From Chromatiaceae bacterium (GTDB lineage: Bacteria > Pseudomonadota > Gammaproteobacteria > Chromatiales > Chromatiaceae), in NCBI GenBank assembly GCA_024235175.1, contig JACKMX010000008.1, positions 1 to 64,000 on the forward strand: DNA of 64,000 nt, read 5' to 3'. The notes below the pieces were generated by a model, which saw only the letters and a program-made list of their open reading frames with translations, searched no databases and was not told where the DNA came from. The stretch's first letter is position 1. Each line of letters begins with the position of its first letter. Shown here piece after piece: positions 24,225-35,207 of this stretch. The position numbers and the translations under genes were made by a program.

Positions 24225-24348
24225 AACACATATGTTTGTTATTCCACCCCCAAACCAGTGGTTCAACAATGCCTGAGGTCATTGTTTCAACGGTAAATCC
24301 AATCGATACTACAACATTCTACACTGTTGATGACCGAGGTTTATTCCG

Positions 24349-24663
24349 GTGTGTATCGGGATCCCAATGAAAATCGTCGAACAGCGGGAGTTTACCGCAT
24401 TGTGCAGCGGGCGCGGTGGTGAAACGGTGGTGGATACGCTGTTGATCGGCCCACAGCCGGAAGGAACCTGGATTATCACTTTTCTGGGCTCAGCCAGGGA
24501 GGTGATCTCAGCGGATGAGGCAAACAGAATTTCCGATGCACTGGAATTGGTGGAGGCAGTGATGTCAAGTCGTGATGGTGTTGATCTGAATGCTCCTTTT
24601 GCCGATCTGCTGGATCCCTCCCGGCCTCCCGGCGGTTACATTGTGAAGCGCTCCGGCGAGTAA
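24349..24663 (+). CDS. hupF: HypC/HupF-family hydrogenase maturation chaperone
   Basis: 104 residues with the diagnostic N-terminus MCIGIPM: after methionine removal the cysteine carries the Fe(CN)2CO unit or binds the hydrogenase large subunit in this family. The body (VVDTLLIGPQPEGTWIITFLGSAREVISADEANRI) matches the HypC OB-like fold, with the C-terminal extension found in HupF. Start GTG 24349 has GAGG at 24336-24339. Seven bases after the stop begins a hupK-like gene. No hydrogenase structural genes lie nearby, so the pair would serve an enzyme encoded elsewhere. HypC and HupF are paralogues; the hupK neighbour favours HupF. Confidence 0.85.
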   Translation: MCIGIPMKIVEQREFTALCSGRGGETVVDTLLIGPQPEGTWIITFLGSAREVISADEANRISDALELVEAVMSSRDGVDLNAPFADLLDPSRPPGGYIVKRSGE

Positions 24664-24669
24664 CCTGCC

Positions 24670-25890
24670 TTGGCTTTGGAGGGCGTCGAAGGGCAACTGC
24701 ATATCGAACTATGCTGGTGTCAAGGCAAGGTGACAAGGGTCGCCGTTCGATCCACCCGGCCGCTTCTGATGCCCCGAATATTCATCGGAAAATCCCCCAG
24801 CGATGTTGTCACCACACTGCCATTGATATTCAGTGTATGCGGTGTCGCACAGGGTTGCGCTGCGGCCGAGGCGCTGGAGCAGGCGCTGGCCATACCCGTC
24901 TCTCCTGCGTGCCTGCAAAGGCGCAGGATGCTGGTTGCACTTGAGACGGTCAGGGAGCATCTCTGGCGAATTGAACTCGACTGGGCGGGATTTCTCAATC
25001 GCTCTCCGGTAAGAGAGGATATTGCCCGGATCGCTGCCCTGATAAGGGATTTTCGTACAACTCTTTTTCCGGAAGAAAATCCATTTATCCCGGGCGGTGT
25101 CGAGCCGAAGATGGATATGAACCGGTTCCACGCCCGGATGGAGGAGCTGGAACGACTGCTGGAGGCCCGGGTATTCTCCCGTCCGATTCATATTTGGCTG
25201 GAGATCTCCGATTGGGCTGAGCTGGTTGCATGGAGCCGGGAGTGTGACACACCGGCGCAGGAGCTGTTGTGCAGGTTGGAGAAAAGGGGTGATGCGGGAG
25301 TCGGCAGCAGCCAGGTTTCTGCATTGGGTGAGCTTGATACCCGGTATCTGAACCAGCGGCTGACCGGAGCGGATGCCGATTGTTTCATCGCACAGCCTGA
25401 CTGGCAGGGTGCCCCGGCGGAGACCACTCCATTCACACGTCGCCGCGGCCATCCGATGCTGCGCTCTCTGGAAACTCAGTATGGCAGCGGGCTGCTGACG
25501 CGGATGACCGCGCGGCTGGTCGAGTCGGCGCTGCTCATCAGGGAGCTCCGTGCAGGGATAATCTGCCCGGAAAAGTCTGAAGCTGTCGTAAATGATTCGG
25601 ATGCCGGCTCTGGTATCGGTATCTCCAGGATTGAAGCCGCGCGTGGTAGACTTGTCCACCGTGTGGAGCTGGAAGCCGGCTTGGTCTCCAACTACCAGAT
25701 ACTGGCGCCAACCGAGTGGAACTTTCACCCCAGGGGTGTTCTGGTCTCTGCTTTTGAGGGTCTTGAGACAGATAATGAGGCCAGTCTGAAACAGATGGCG
25801 GAGCTACTGATCAATGCGATCGATCCCTGTGTGAGTTACCAACTGCGGATCGATCGGTCCGGTTATGGCGCGGAGCCTACCGGTGAATAA
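24670..25890 (+). CDS. hupK: HupK-like hydrogenase large-subunit-related maturation protein
   Basis: 406 residues from TTG 24670 (start uncertain; TTG at 24676 also possible). HupK proteins are degenerate relatives of the [NiFe]-hydrogenase large subunit, thought to scaffold assembly of the Fe cofactor under oxygen. The N-terminal remnant of the L1 motif reads FSVCGVAQGC (C57, C63), and the C-terminal remnant of L2 reads IDPCVSYQL, so one of the two L2 cysteines and the histidine are missing, consistent with a non-catalytic scaffold. Located directly downstream of hupF. Confidence is limited by the low conservation of this family. Confidence 0.75.
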   Translation: MALEGVEGQLHIELCWCQGKVTRVAVRSTRPLLMPRIFIGKSPSDVVTTLPLIFSVCGVAQGCAAAEALEQALAIPVSPACLQRRRMLVALETVREHLWRIELDWAGFLNRSPVREDIARIAALIRDFRTTLFPEENPFIPGGVEPKMDMNRFHARMEELERLLEARVFSRPIHIWLEISDWAELVAWSRECDTPAQELLCRLEKRGDAGVGSSQVSALGELDTRYLNQRLTGADADCFIAQPDWQGAPAETTPFTRRRGHPMLRSLETQYGSGLLTRMTARLVESALLIRELRAGIICPEKSEAVVNDSDAGSGIGISRIEAARGRLVHRVELEAGLVSNYQILAPTEWNFHPRGVLVSAFEGLETDNEASLKQMAELLINAIDPCVSYQLRIDRSGYGAEPTGE

Positions 25891-25930
25891 CGCGCCGGCT
25901 GCGTTCAGTTGACACCTGCCAGATTCGCTG

Positions 25931-26179
25931 TCAACCGATGGGATCGAAGAGAGTTCCCCGCTCGTATCGCCGTTTACCTTTTTTCTTCCGCTTCTTCCTG
26001 TTTTTTTTGCTGCTCCCGGCAGCCGGAACACAACTGACATCCGCGGTTATCAGATAGGGTGTATACATGACCGTCCGGATCAACCAGGAGCCGTCCGGCA
26101 GCCTGGCCTGCTCGGTGCGGGTTGTCATCTGTGTGACCTCTTCAAAATGATTCTCGATCAATTCATATTTCAGCTGCAT
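25931..26179 (-). CDS. Small hypothetical protein with basic C-terminal tail
   Basis: 82 residues from ATG 26179, which has GGAAAGAGAT upstream; a GTG at 26245 lacks a ribosome-binding site. The body (MQLKYELIENHFEEVTQMTTRTEQARLP in two parts) is followed by SWLIRTVMYTPYLI and then a strongly basic tail (residues about 56-73, KKNRKKRKKKGKRR). The tail could bind nucleic acid. No family recognised. Confidence 0.6.
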   Translation of the reverse strand: MQLKYELIENHFEEVTQMTTRTEQARLPDGSWLIRTVMYTPYLITADVSCVPAAGSSKKNRKKRKKKGKRRYERGTLFDPIG

Positions 26180-26283
26180 ATCTCTTTCCAGGGCAGAATC
26201 TGTTATCGACAGGAAGGGTGTAAACCGGGGAGACCAGCTCTCCACTTATCTATTATTTATGCCGCCAGTATACGGAACAGCGC

Positions 26284-26661
26284 TCAACTTTCGAAGCAGT
26301 GTTTTTCCGCCTTCAGGTGACGCAAGCGCTCCAATCGGTCCTGGGTGGGCAGTATGCGGCTGCTCTCCCGATAATCGAGAAAGTAATCGAAAGCGGAATA
26401 GAGGTAGTACACAGGTGTCGATAGGGTACCGGCCAATATCGCCGCACCCTGATAGGGGTTGTCGTAAAAGCCGGGTTTATAGCTGTAGGTGAGTGGGGTA
26501 AGCGACGCGATCTCTCGCTCCAGCTCGGCACAGCTCATGGACGACTCCCCGGGAAAAGGGGTGGGGGATACCGGTTGCCTGAATATCTCAACCGCCTGCA
26601 GAGGGGGAGTCTGAGTCAATAGGATCGTCAATAACACCGGCCCCGGCTTCGGGAAGTTCAT
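26284..26661 (-). CDS. Exported hypothetical protein
   Basis: 125 residues with an N-terminal signal-like segment (about 1-23, PGPVLLTILLTQTPPLQA). The mature region contains an aromatic segment YKPGFYDNPYQGAAILAGTLSTPVYYLYSAFDYF (given here by its ends, residues about 60-93) and a basic/acidic C-terminus ending HLKAEKHCFES. Two cysteines (C44 and C122) may pair. No catalytic signature and no recognised family. It stands between the 82-residue basic protein and an OsmC gene, all on the minus strand. Confidence 0.7.
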   Translation of the reverse strand: MNFPKPGPVLLTILLTQTPPLQAVEIFRQPVSPTPFPGESSMSCAELEREIASLTPLTYSYKPGFYDNPYQGAAILAGTLSTPVYYLYSAFDYFLDYRESSRILPTQDRLERLRHLKAEKHCFES

Positions 26662-26736
26662 CTGGCCATCTCCAGTATAGGTATACCTGTTTCTGGATAG
26701 CGTCCAAATGTGGGAAAACTGAAGCGAATTCCTAAA

Positions 26737-27135
26737 TCACACCAGCTCAAAAAAAAATTCCGGGGCCTCCTTGATATGTTTTTTTACCGCACACAGATCC
26801 ATGGCCCGGACTATACCCTCCCGGTATTTATCGGGGAAACCTTCCGGCAGCGTCAGTTTCAGCGTCATCCTGACAATCATGATGTTTTTTTCGTCTCGCT
26901 CGCAGACCATCTTCAGGTCCAGTCCCTCAGTGGAGAGCTCCCGCTTCTGGCAGAAACCGAGCGCAAAGATTCCCGCACAGCTGGCAATGGACGCGAGGAA
27001 CAGCGCGAACGGCTCAGGCGCGGATGCACCGCCACCATACTTGAGTGACTGATCGGTCTTTATCAGGAACTCCCCAACCCTGACATCCACTCTCTTTCCT
27101 CCCGGGAATTGGACGTCAATGATTTCTGTAGTCAT
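26737..27135 (-). CDS. OsmC-family protein
   Basis: 132 residues from ATG 27135, preceded by GGAGA; an ATG at 27150 is inside the leader. OsmC/Ohr proteins are cytosolic thiol peroxidases or related redox proteins. The two family cysteines are present: SIASCAGIFALGF (first, exposed on the central helix) and MDLCAVKKHI (second). The PEPFALFLASIASC segment is characteristic. The subgroup is the YhfA/OsmC-like type rather than classical Ohr, judging by length and the short N-terminus. Reaction inferred from family. Confidence 0.88.
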   Translation of the reverse strand: MTTEIIDVQFPGGKRVDVRVGEFLIKTDQSLKYGGGASAPEPFALFLASIASCAGIFALGFCQKRELSTEGLDLKMVCERDEKNIMIVRMTLKLTLPEGFPDKYREGIVRAMDLCAVKKHIKEAPEFFFELV

Positions 27136-27404
27136 AATTCTGGTCTCCATAGGTTATATTTGTCATAGGTGCTCATCCGTGAGAGGGTAAGCGGTACCAC
27201 GGACAGTGGGTATGAATCACCTTTTTCTGAAGCCGGATTAGCAGCATAGACGAATATTAGCAAAATCGGGATTATCAATATATGCGGGTCGATCACTCAA
27301 CTTTCAGCGGTAGACCCCAGCGGTTTTCACATTCGGCGCCATGCCGCCGGTCCAATAGAAAAACCGGTGGGCCATGTCCGCTCGTTGCCGCAAACGGATA
27401 GATT

Positions 27405-27761
27405 GTGCAAGATCGATACGATCAAATTTATTTACTCAGCGTTGATATCGAGAAAGAGATGCGCACTCTCCGCCAATGGGAGGGAGGAGTGCCTGAAACA
27501 GAGGCACTGGCCAGTGAGGTGCCTTTTTGCTATGACACCTTGATGTTCAACCAGTGGCTGCAGTGGATTTTTCTACCACGGATCCGGGCTGTGGTGGAGG
27601 GCGAGGCACCGCTTCCGGAAAAGTCAGAGATCGCTCCGATGGCCGAAATCTGGGCTGAGGAACAGAATATTGTGAGTCCGGGATACCGTCTCCTTGAACT
27701 CATACGAGAGATGGATCGACAGATTACGGATGCGCAGAGCACACCCTTGAAACTGATGTAG
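27405..27761 (+). CDS. YqcC-family (DUF446) protein
   Basis: 118 residues starting at GTG 27405. The sequence YLLSVDIEKEMRTLRQW, then FCYDTLMFNQWLQWIFLPRI and RLLELIREMDRQI matches the YqcC/DUF446 family, a small all-helical protein of unknown function often linked to the pseudouridine synthase gene truC in enterics. No truC homologue is next to it here. Ribosome-binding site is weak (GGAT). Confidence 0.8.
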   Translation: MQDRYDQIYLLSVDIEKEMRTLRQWEGGVPETEALASEVPFCYDTLMFNQWLQWIFLPRIRAVVEGEAPLPEKSEIAPMAEIWAEEQNIVSPGYRLLELIREMDRQITDAQSTPLKLM

Positions 27762-27778
27762 TGGGATAATTTTAACTA

Positions 27779-27957
27779 TTCATACCCTATGGGTTATAAC
27801 GAAGGGTGTGTCGGGTTTGAGATAGCTGAATGCGATAACAGGTTCCTAGGAAAAACCGTTCGCAGCTCCTCTTGATCCTCGGCCCTTGGCCCTTGGCCCT
27901 AGGTTGAAACTACCGTTCAATCCAAATGGGTTCACCATGTAGCGGGCGGGTAGTTAC
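27779..27957. repeat. Dispersed intergenic repeat, family 2, copy 1
   Basis: About 180 bases beginning TTCATACCCTA and ending TAGTTAC, matching a second copy at 47291-47474. Shared blocks include the start, GTGTGtGTCGG, CGCAGCTCCTC, GATCCTCGGCCC, TTGAAACTA, GGGTTC and TAGyTAC. It has local tandem CCTTGGCC units at 27883-27899. It fills a convergent intergenic region between yqcC and batD. Confidence 0.7.
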
Positions 27958-27972
27958 GGATAATTGTTACAA

Positions 27973-29721
27973 TCAACTCGGGTAGAGCGGGGCGATGATC
28001 TCCTCCGATCCCGCTTTGCCAGAGTCAGTGCCAGGCTCCTTCTCCAGCTGTCGCCAAAGCTCTGCGCCGTTCCACGGCGATGAGTTTTCAGCGTAAAGGG
28101 ATCTCTCCAGCCGCTCAATCTCCTTCTTCAACCCGGCATTGGCCGATTTTTCAGCAATTCCCCCCAGGGTTCCGGGTGGCGCGTCGGGCCAGAAACATCT
28201 ACCCCATGCGAGCAGCGCCTTGCCAGCAGCTTCGGGATCGTTGGCAAGACAGGCCGCATGCAATGCCCTCTTATCCGCTTTCGGCGGTTTGCTGTGTTTG
28301 GCCTTTTTGAGCGAATCGGTACTCCGATTTTTTTTCGCACTGTACAACCATGCGATCGATGTACCAATCCATCCGATACCGAGGAAGAGAGCGACTGCCC
28401 ACAACCAGGTATAAATCGCAGCCTCATTGGAGGCTGACGATTTAACCTGCTGCTCCGGTTGAGTAGAAGATGGGTGTTCTGATAAAGCCGGCGAAACAGC
28501 GCGCTGTTCGTCCGCTGCTGCAGGAAGCACTTCAATCTGCTGCTCCGGGATGATGGCCGTCTCCATACGCTTTTTCGTGAGATTCCACCACTTCAGGTTG
28601 ATTGGCGGCAGTGTGAAACGTCCACTGCGACTGGGCACTATGGCAACCTTAAACTGCCGTATGCCGGTAATCCCATCACGGCTTTCACGGTCACTCAACT
28701 GAGGCTGATCGGGATACTGTTTGAGTCCTTCCGGCAGCTCGATTTTTATGTCCGGAAGTTGCGCAGATGACAAACCGTCTGCAAACAGCATCAGAGTGCG
28801 GGTAACCGGTTCTCCGACAGTGAACTGTCTGCTCTCGCGACTCCAGTTCTCGACCAGCTGTAAATTACTGCTGGGCAACCAGGGTTCCCCCGCTGTCTGG
28901 TCCGGAGCTGGTTGAATCGGAATGGCGATGGGATTGGATTGTACTCTGCGGAGCTCCCCAGGTGCCCCGAATCTGCCAAACGGCGAGCCGAACAGACCAC
29001 CGCGGCGGCTATCGGGTTTTATCACCTCGCCCTGAAACACTATGGGCGCCAGATTGAGTGTACCGGTTTTTTGGCTGAACAGCGCGTAGCGGCGCTCCAC
29101 CACCAGATAGCGGCGGCCGGCGATCATGGTTTCGTATTGTTCATCCTCCCCAAGCTTTTTCACCAGAATGTCAGGGTCGTCGGTCTCCGGCTGGGAGAGG
29201 CTGGCGTTATCGGTGGAGAGCGCCCGATAGAGTTGAACACCAAGCAGTATCTGTTCCCCCTGATAAGCTTGTGCAGGCTTTGCTTCAACCTTCAGGAAGA
29301 TATCGTCCCCGGTCATACCCTGCTGCGGGGGTTTGGCGTTTTCCACCTGGATGGAAAGCGGTTTGCTGCTGTCAGTGCCGAAAGGGATCGCTGGGATGTT
29401 CAGACGCCCGGCATGGCGCGCCATCAGGGTAAGATTCCAGGTTGTGCTGCGCGCCACCTTGCCATTTATCATCTGGATGTTTTGACTCTGGCTCTGACTC
29501 AGGGTCCGGAAATCCTGCTCCAGAACGCTGAAGTCGGGGTCGCTGTCTATCGTGCCGTCACTCTGCAGAATCAGTTGGAAAGATTCGTCGACGGAGACCG
29601 GATTACGCGAAATCCTGGCTTCAATTTCGGTGCATTGACCTGAACCCGACAAGAGCAGCGCCACTATCAGGAGTGCCATTCTCAGATGGGTCTGCTGTTG
29701 AAGATGCATAGAGATAGACAT
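27973..29721 (-). CDS. batD: BatD-like oxygen tolerance protein
   Basis: About 582 residues from ATG 29721; the open frame upstream to 29889 overlaps batB and lacks a signal sequence. Signal peptide about 12-31 (HLRMALLIVALLLSGSGQC). Large periplasmic region with repeated beta modules (EARISRNPVSVDESFQLILQSDG; GTLNLAPIVFQGEV), then a membrane segment (about 430-452, WLWAVALFLGIGWIGTSIAWL) and a short cytoplasmic tail. BatD is the last gene of the moxR-bat operon; the proteins assemble at the inner membrane, but the molecular role is unsettled (aerotolerance and oxidative stress in Bacteroides and Leptospira). Confidence 0.88.
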   Translation of the reverse strand: MSISMHLQQQTHLRMALLIVALLLSGSGQCTEIEARISRNPVSVDESFQLILQSDGTIDSDPDFSVLEQDFRTLSQSQSQNIQMINGKVARSTTWNLTLMARHAGRLNIPAIPFGTDSSKPLSIQVENAKPPQQGMTGDDIFLKVEAKPAQAYQGEQILLGVQLYRALSTDNASLSQPETDDPDILVKKLGEDEQYETMIAGRRYLVVERRYALFSQKTGTLNLAPIVFQGEVIKPDSRRGGLFGSPFGRFGAPGELRRVQSNPIAIPIQPAPDQTAGEPWLPSSNLQLVENWSRESRQFTVGEPVTRTLMLFADGLSSAQLPDIKIELPEGLKQYPDQPQLSDRESRDGITGIRQFKVAIVPSRSGRFTLPPINLKWWNLTKKRMETAIIPEQQIEVLPAAADEQRAVSPALSEHPSSTQPEQQVKSSASNEAAIYTWLWAVALFLGIGWIGTSIAWLYSAKKNRSTDSLKKAKHSKPPKADKRALHAACLANDPEAAGKALLAWGRCFWPDAPPGTLGGIAEKSANAGLKKEIERLERSLYAENSSPWNGAELWRQLEKEPGTDSGKAGSEEIIAPLYPS

Positions 29722-29743
29722 TTGCCGGTCCGGAGTTGTTCTG

Positions 29744-31611
<1,868 letters not shown>

Positions 31612-31615
<4 letters not shown>

Positions 31616-32604
31616 GACCTGTGTTCTCTGACTAGCGGGATGGCAAGCACCAGTGACGCCAACAACAGTGCAATCGCCAACGGCCAGGGGTAGAGTGCCT
31701 TTATCGGCCGGAACAGTTGGGACTCCTTTTCCACCGGTTCAAGTTGATCCAGCAGTTGATAGATCTGTGCCAACTCCTCGCTGTTCTTTGCACGGAAGTA
31801 ACGGCCACCGGTGCTGTCGGCAATCGCTTTGAGAACAGACTCGTTGAGGTCCCTGGAGGGGTTGATTACCTGCGAACCGAAGAGTGATCTGACGGTCATG
31901 CGGTCTGCACCTATACCGATGGTGTAGATTTTCAAACCGACACGAGAGGCCAGCTCCGCCGCCTTCTCCGGTTCGATTTCACCGGCAGTGTTGGCACCGT
32001 CAGTTAACAGAATCAGCACACGGCTCTGGTTGGCCTCATCCTTCAGCCTCTTGATCGCCAGTCCGATGGCATCGCCGATGGCGGTCTGTTTGCCGGCCAG
32101 TCCGATGGCCGCCTCATCAAGCAGGGTTTTTACCGTTTTGCGGTCGAATGTGAGAGGCGTCTGCAGATAGGCTCTGTCACCAAACAGAATCAGTCCGATA
32201 CGGTCGCCGATTCGGCGTTCGATAAAATCCCCTGCCACCCATTTCGTGGCGGTCAATCGGTCAACCCGCTCCCCCCCGATGATAAAATCCTGCTCTTGCA
32301 TACTGCCCGACAGATCTACCGCCAACATCAGATCCCGGCCGCTGAGGGGCAGCTGGATCGCCTCGCCCAGCCACTGAGGTCTGGCGCCGGCTATCACCAG
32401 CAGCAGCCAGGCGGGAACCGCGAGCCAGAAACGCCACCCTGGGCGGCGATAGGCACGTTTACTCGCTTCCGCATCGGTAAAATCTTCGAGGAAGGGTACC
32501 CGCAGCGCTGCGTCCTGTTTTACCTCTGCCGCGGGGATCACTCGCCACAGGATGAGCGGCAGCGGGAGCAGCAGCAGCAGCCATGGCCAGGCAAAGGAGA
32601 TCAT
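31612..32604 (-). CDS. batA: BatA-like von Willebrand A protein
   Basis: 330 residues. One N-terminal membrane segment (about 5-20), another about 60-73, a VWA domain (about 90-290) with intact MIDAS DLSGSM (97-102) and TDGANT, and a C-terminal membrane segment (about 308-324). The VWA domain is predicted to face the periplasm and to bind a partner through a divalent metal. The MoxR ATPase encoded upstream is its expected partner chaperone. Its stop overlaps the batB start (ATGA). Confidence 0.93.
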
Positions 32605-32607
32605 CGT

Positions 32608-33105
32608 TCAACGCCGCCTGCTGTCTGTGTTGCGGGAAATCCACTGCCGGATCAATCCGGTGAGGGCATCACAATCCACCCTGCAATCTGGATTGTAAGG
32701 CGCTTCGAGCAGCACCCGGCCCGCCCCTTCGCTGAATACCTTGCCAGTTCCATCGTCTGTAAGGGTCTTATCCAGAAACCTGAGCCACTCATTTCCTGTC
32801 AAGGCCGCAACTTTCTGGCGCGGGTATGCGGAGATCGCAACACGTCGAAGCAATATCGAAAGATCGGCGATCAGCTGCTGTTCATCCCCCTTGTGCTTAA
32901 ACCGTTCGGTAAGTTGTCGCAGCAGTGTCAGGCACTGCTTTTTCAGGCGGCCCCTGCGTCTTACCTTGTTCCATATGAGAATGGTGAGAATCAACAATAG
33001 GCAAAGAACCGTCAGCCCCCACCAGCCCGGCGCTGGCGGCCACCAGCCCACAGCAGCAGGAAGGTGAATATCCCGCAGGGGAAGGGCGTCCGGTGCAGGG
33101 GTCAA
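32608..33105 (-). CDS. DUF4381 membrane protein of the bat operon
   Basis: About 165 residues from TTG 33105, whose bases overlap the stop codon of the DUF58 gene (TTGA). Residues about 10-30 include PLRDIHLPAAVGWWPPAPGWW, typical of DUF4381; a membrane segment follows (about 29-47, LTVLCLLLILTILIW) and then a cytoplasmic helical domain with ILLRRVAISAYPRQKVAALTG. Function unknown; it regularly sits between DUF58 and batA in proteobacterial moxR-bat operons. Confidence 0.88.
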   Translation of the reverse strand: MTPAPDALPLRDIHLPAAVGWWPPAPGWWGLTVLCLLLILTILIWNKVRRRGRLKKQCLTLLRQLTERFKHKGDEQQLIADLSILLRRVAISAYPRQKVAALTGNEWLRFLDKTLTDDGTGKVFSEGAGRVLLEAPYNPDCRVDCDALTGLIRQWISRNTDSRRR

Positions 33106-34064
33106 TGCGCCTGCCTCCCGAGGCCGTTTGAAAGAATAGATGCCAGGTCGCCATTGGTGGCGCACTGGAACAGGTGAATGCCATGACGGCGACAGAGCTG
33201 CTCAAGATGTGTCTGTTGCAGTTGATAATGCTCCCGGTGAGCCCGGCAATGCTCGCGGTCTCCGCTGTCGATTGCAATGAACTGCTTGCCGTCGCTTACC
33301 GAATACCGGCCCGCCCTCGGCAATTCCATTTCGAGCGGGTCGAACAGCCTTAGCAGAATCAGGTCGTTGTGGCGTGCCAGAGAGGTGAGATGGTTTTCAC
33401 CTTGCACGTCAAGGTCGCGAAAATCACTGATGAGAAATATCAGCGAGCCAGGACGGGTCACCCGGTTTATACGCAACAGGGCACTCCTGGCGGCCTCGCG
33501 CCGCTGCTCCGGCAAGCTGGATTGCGGAGCTTGTTGTGAATACTCCGCCAGCAGCCCGATCACGCGCAGCGTGGTGCGGTCGTTATTGCGCGGGCGCAAC
33601 TCCCGGTGACCCTGCTCCGAGAAAAAAAGTCCACCCAGCCGGTCGCCAAGCTTGCGTGCGCTCCAGGCGATCATTGCGGCCGCTTCGCTCGCAAGCACCG
33701 ATTTGAAACGGCCCTGTGTGGCGAAGTACATCGGTGCCCGGTAATCAACCCAGAGGGTCACCACCCGCTCCTTCTCCTCCCGGAACAGCTTGCTGTACGG
33801 CTGGCCCGTGCGCGCGGTGATACGCCAGTCGATGTTGCGAATCTCATCCCCGGCCTGATAGGGGCGGGCCTCATCAAACTCCATGCCACGTCCCCTGAGC
33901 CGGGAGAGGTAGGCACCGCTGGTATGGCTGCGCACCCGAATGGCTCTCAATGGCAGATTACCTCCCTGCCCCTTGAGTCGGATAAGGGCGGCCCGGCTCA
34001 TCTGTACCAGGCCGTCACCGGGAATTGACTTTCTGTCGGAGTGCAGCAATTGGGAGTTGGACAT
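33102..34064 (-). CDS. DUF58 family protein
   Basis: 320 residues, no membrane segment. It contains the DUF58 hallmark GRGMEFDEARPYQAGDEIRNIDWRITARTGQPYSKLF (residues about 54-90, named here in two pieces: RPYQAGDEIRNIDW and ARTGQPYSK). The family has a degenerate VWA-like fold and lies beside MoxR ATPases. Start ATG overlaps the moxR stop (TGATG), so coupling is likely. Proposed to work with MoxR in metal-site or complex assembly; the exact role is unknown. Confidence 0.93.
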   Translation of the reverse strand: MSNSQLLHSDRKSIPGDGLVQMSRAALIRLKGQGGNLPLRAIRVRSHTSGAYLSRLRGRGMEFDEARPYQAGDEIRNIDWRITARTGQPYSKLFREEKERVVTLWVDYRAPMYFATQGRFKSVLASEAAAMIAWSARKLGDRLGGLFFSEQGHRELRPRNNDRTTLRVIGLLAEYSQQAPQSSLPEQRREAARSALLRINRVTRPGSLIFLISDFRDLDVQGENHLTSLARHNDLILLRLFDPLEMELPRAGRYSVSDGKQFIAIDSGDREHCRAHREHYQLQQTHLEQLCRRHGIHLFQCATNGDLASILSNGLGRQAH

Positions 34065-35032
34065 CAGGGCACCGCTACGATCGAAAGTATCTCCCCGATG
34101 AACTGATCCGCGGTTACACCTTCAGCTTCGGCTTCGTAGCTGAGCAGCACCCGATGCCGCAGCACATCGTAGGCCAGCGCCTGGATATCCTCGGGTTTGA
34201 CATAGTCCCGTCCCGCCAGCCAGGCATGGGCGCGTGCACAGCGGTCGAGCGCGATTGTAGCCCGGGGACTGGCGCCGTATTCGACCCAGGAGGCAAGCGA
34301 CTCGCTGTATCGCTCCGGTGAGCGGGTGGCCAGTACGATCTGCAGCAGATACTCCTCGAGCGCTGCTGCCATGTGTATCTCCAGTACCTGATCGCGCGCA
34401 TCGAACAGAGCCTTTTGCTCCAGCAGCAGATCAGGCACAACGGGAGATGCGTTCTGCCGCGCCTCGTCCCGGGCCAGATAGAGAATCTGACGCTCCTCCA
34501 CTGCATCCGGGTAGTCGATTCTGACGTGCATCAGAAATCGGTCGAGCTGGGCTTCCGGCAGGGGATAGGTGCCCTCCTGTTCAATAGGATTCTGGGTCGC
34601 CATTACCAGAAACAGCCTGGGCAGAAGATGGCTTACGGAGCCGATGGTGATCTGACGCTCCGCCATCGCCTCCAGCAGCGCGGACTGAACCTTTGCCGGC
34701 GCCCGGTTTATCTCGTCGGCGAGAATCAGATTGTGAAACAAGGGGCCTCGCTGGAACGTAAAACTGCCGTCCTGAGGTCGGAATATCTCGGTTCCGGTCA
34801 GATCCGCGGGCAGAAGATCAGGCGTGAATTGAATTCTGTGAAAGTCACCGGCAATGCCATCGCCAAGCACCTTTATGGCCCGGGTTTTGGCCAAACCTGG
34901 TGCGCCTTCCACCAGCAGATGGCCATCTGCCAGCAACGCGATCAGCAGGCGATTTATCAATATCTTCTGGCCGATTATCTGCCGGCCGATATGTTGTTCC
35001 AGACTCTTTAACTGTTCCTGAGGTGACATCAT
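34064..35032 (-). CDS. MoxR-type AAA+ ATPase
   Basis: 322 residues. AAA+ core with Walker A GAPGLAKT (43-50), Walker B LILADEINRAPAKVQSALLEAM and sensor 1 LVMATQNPIEQEGTYPLPEAQLDRF. MoxR ATPases act as chaperones or metallochaperones for VWA-containing partners. It is the first gene of the operon moxR-DUF58-DUF4381-batA-batB/C-batD. Two consecutive ATGs (35032, 35029) could serve as start; the ribosome-binding site is weak. A short gap (175 bases) separates it from lexA, transcribed in the same direction. Confidence 0.93.
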   Translation of the reverse strand: MMSPQEQLKSLEQHIGRQIIGQKILINRLLIALLADGHLLVEGAPGLAKTRAIKVLGDGIAGDFHRIQFTPDLLPADLTGTEIFRPQDGSFTFQRGPLFHNLILADEINRAPAKVQSALLEAMAERQITIGSVSHLLPRLFLVMATQNPIEQEGTYPLPEAQLDRFLMHVRIDYPDAVEERQILYLARDEARQNASPVVPDLLLEQKALFDARDQVLEIHMAAALEEYLLQIVLATRSPERYSESLASWVEYGASPRATIALDRCARAHAWLAGRDYVKPEDIQALAYDVLRHRVLLSYEAEAEGVTADQFIGEILSIVAVP

Positions 35033-35207
35033 TGTTCAACTTCATTATCAGGGCAGACCGAAACTGTTCAGCCTGGAACGACTGTCTGCGTTCTGATTCA
35101 TCCACACGGGCGATCTCTTCAATGGCCAGGCAATTATCGCCTCTGTATGACACAGAGTCGAGATATGAGTTCCCCAACATCTACAACGGAAGAATTGACA
35201 GAAGCAG

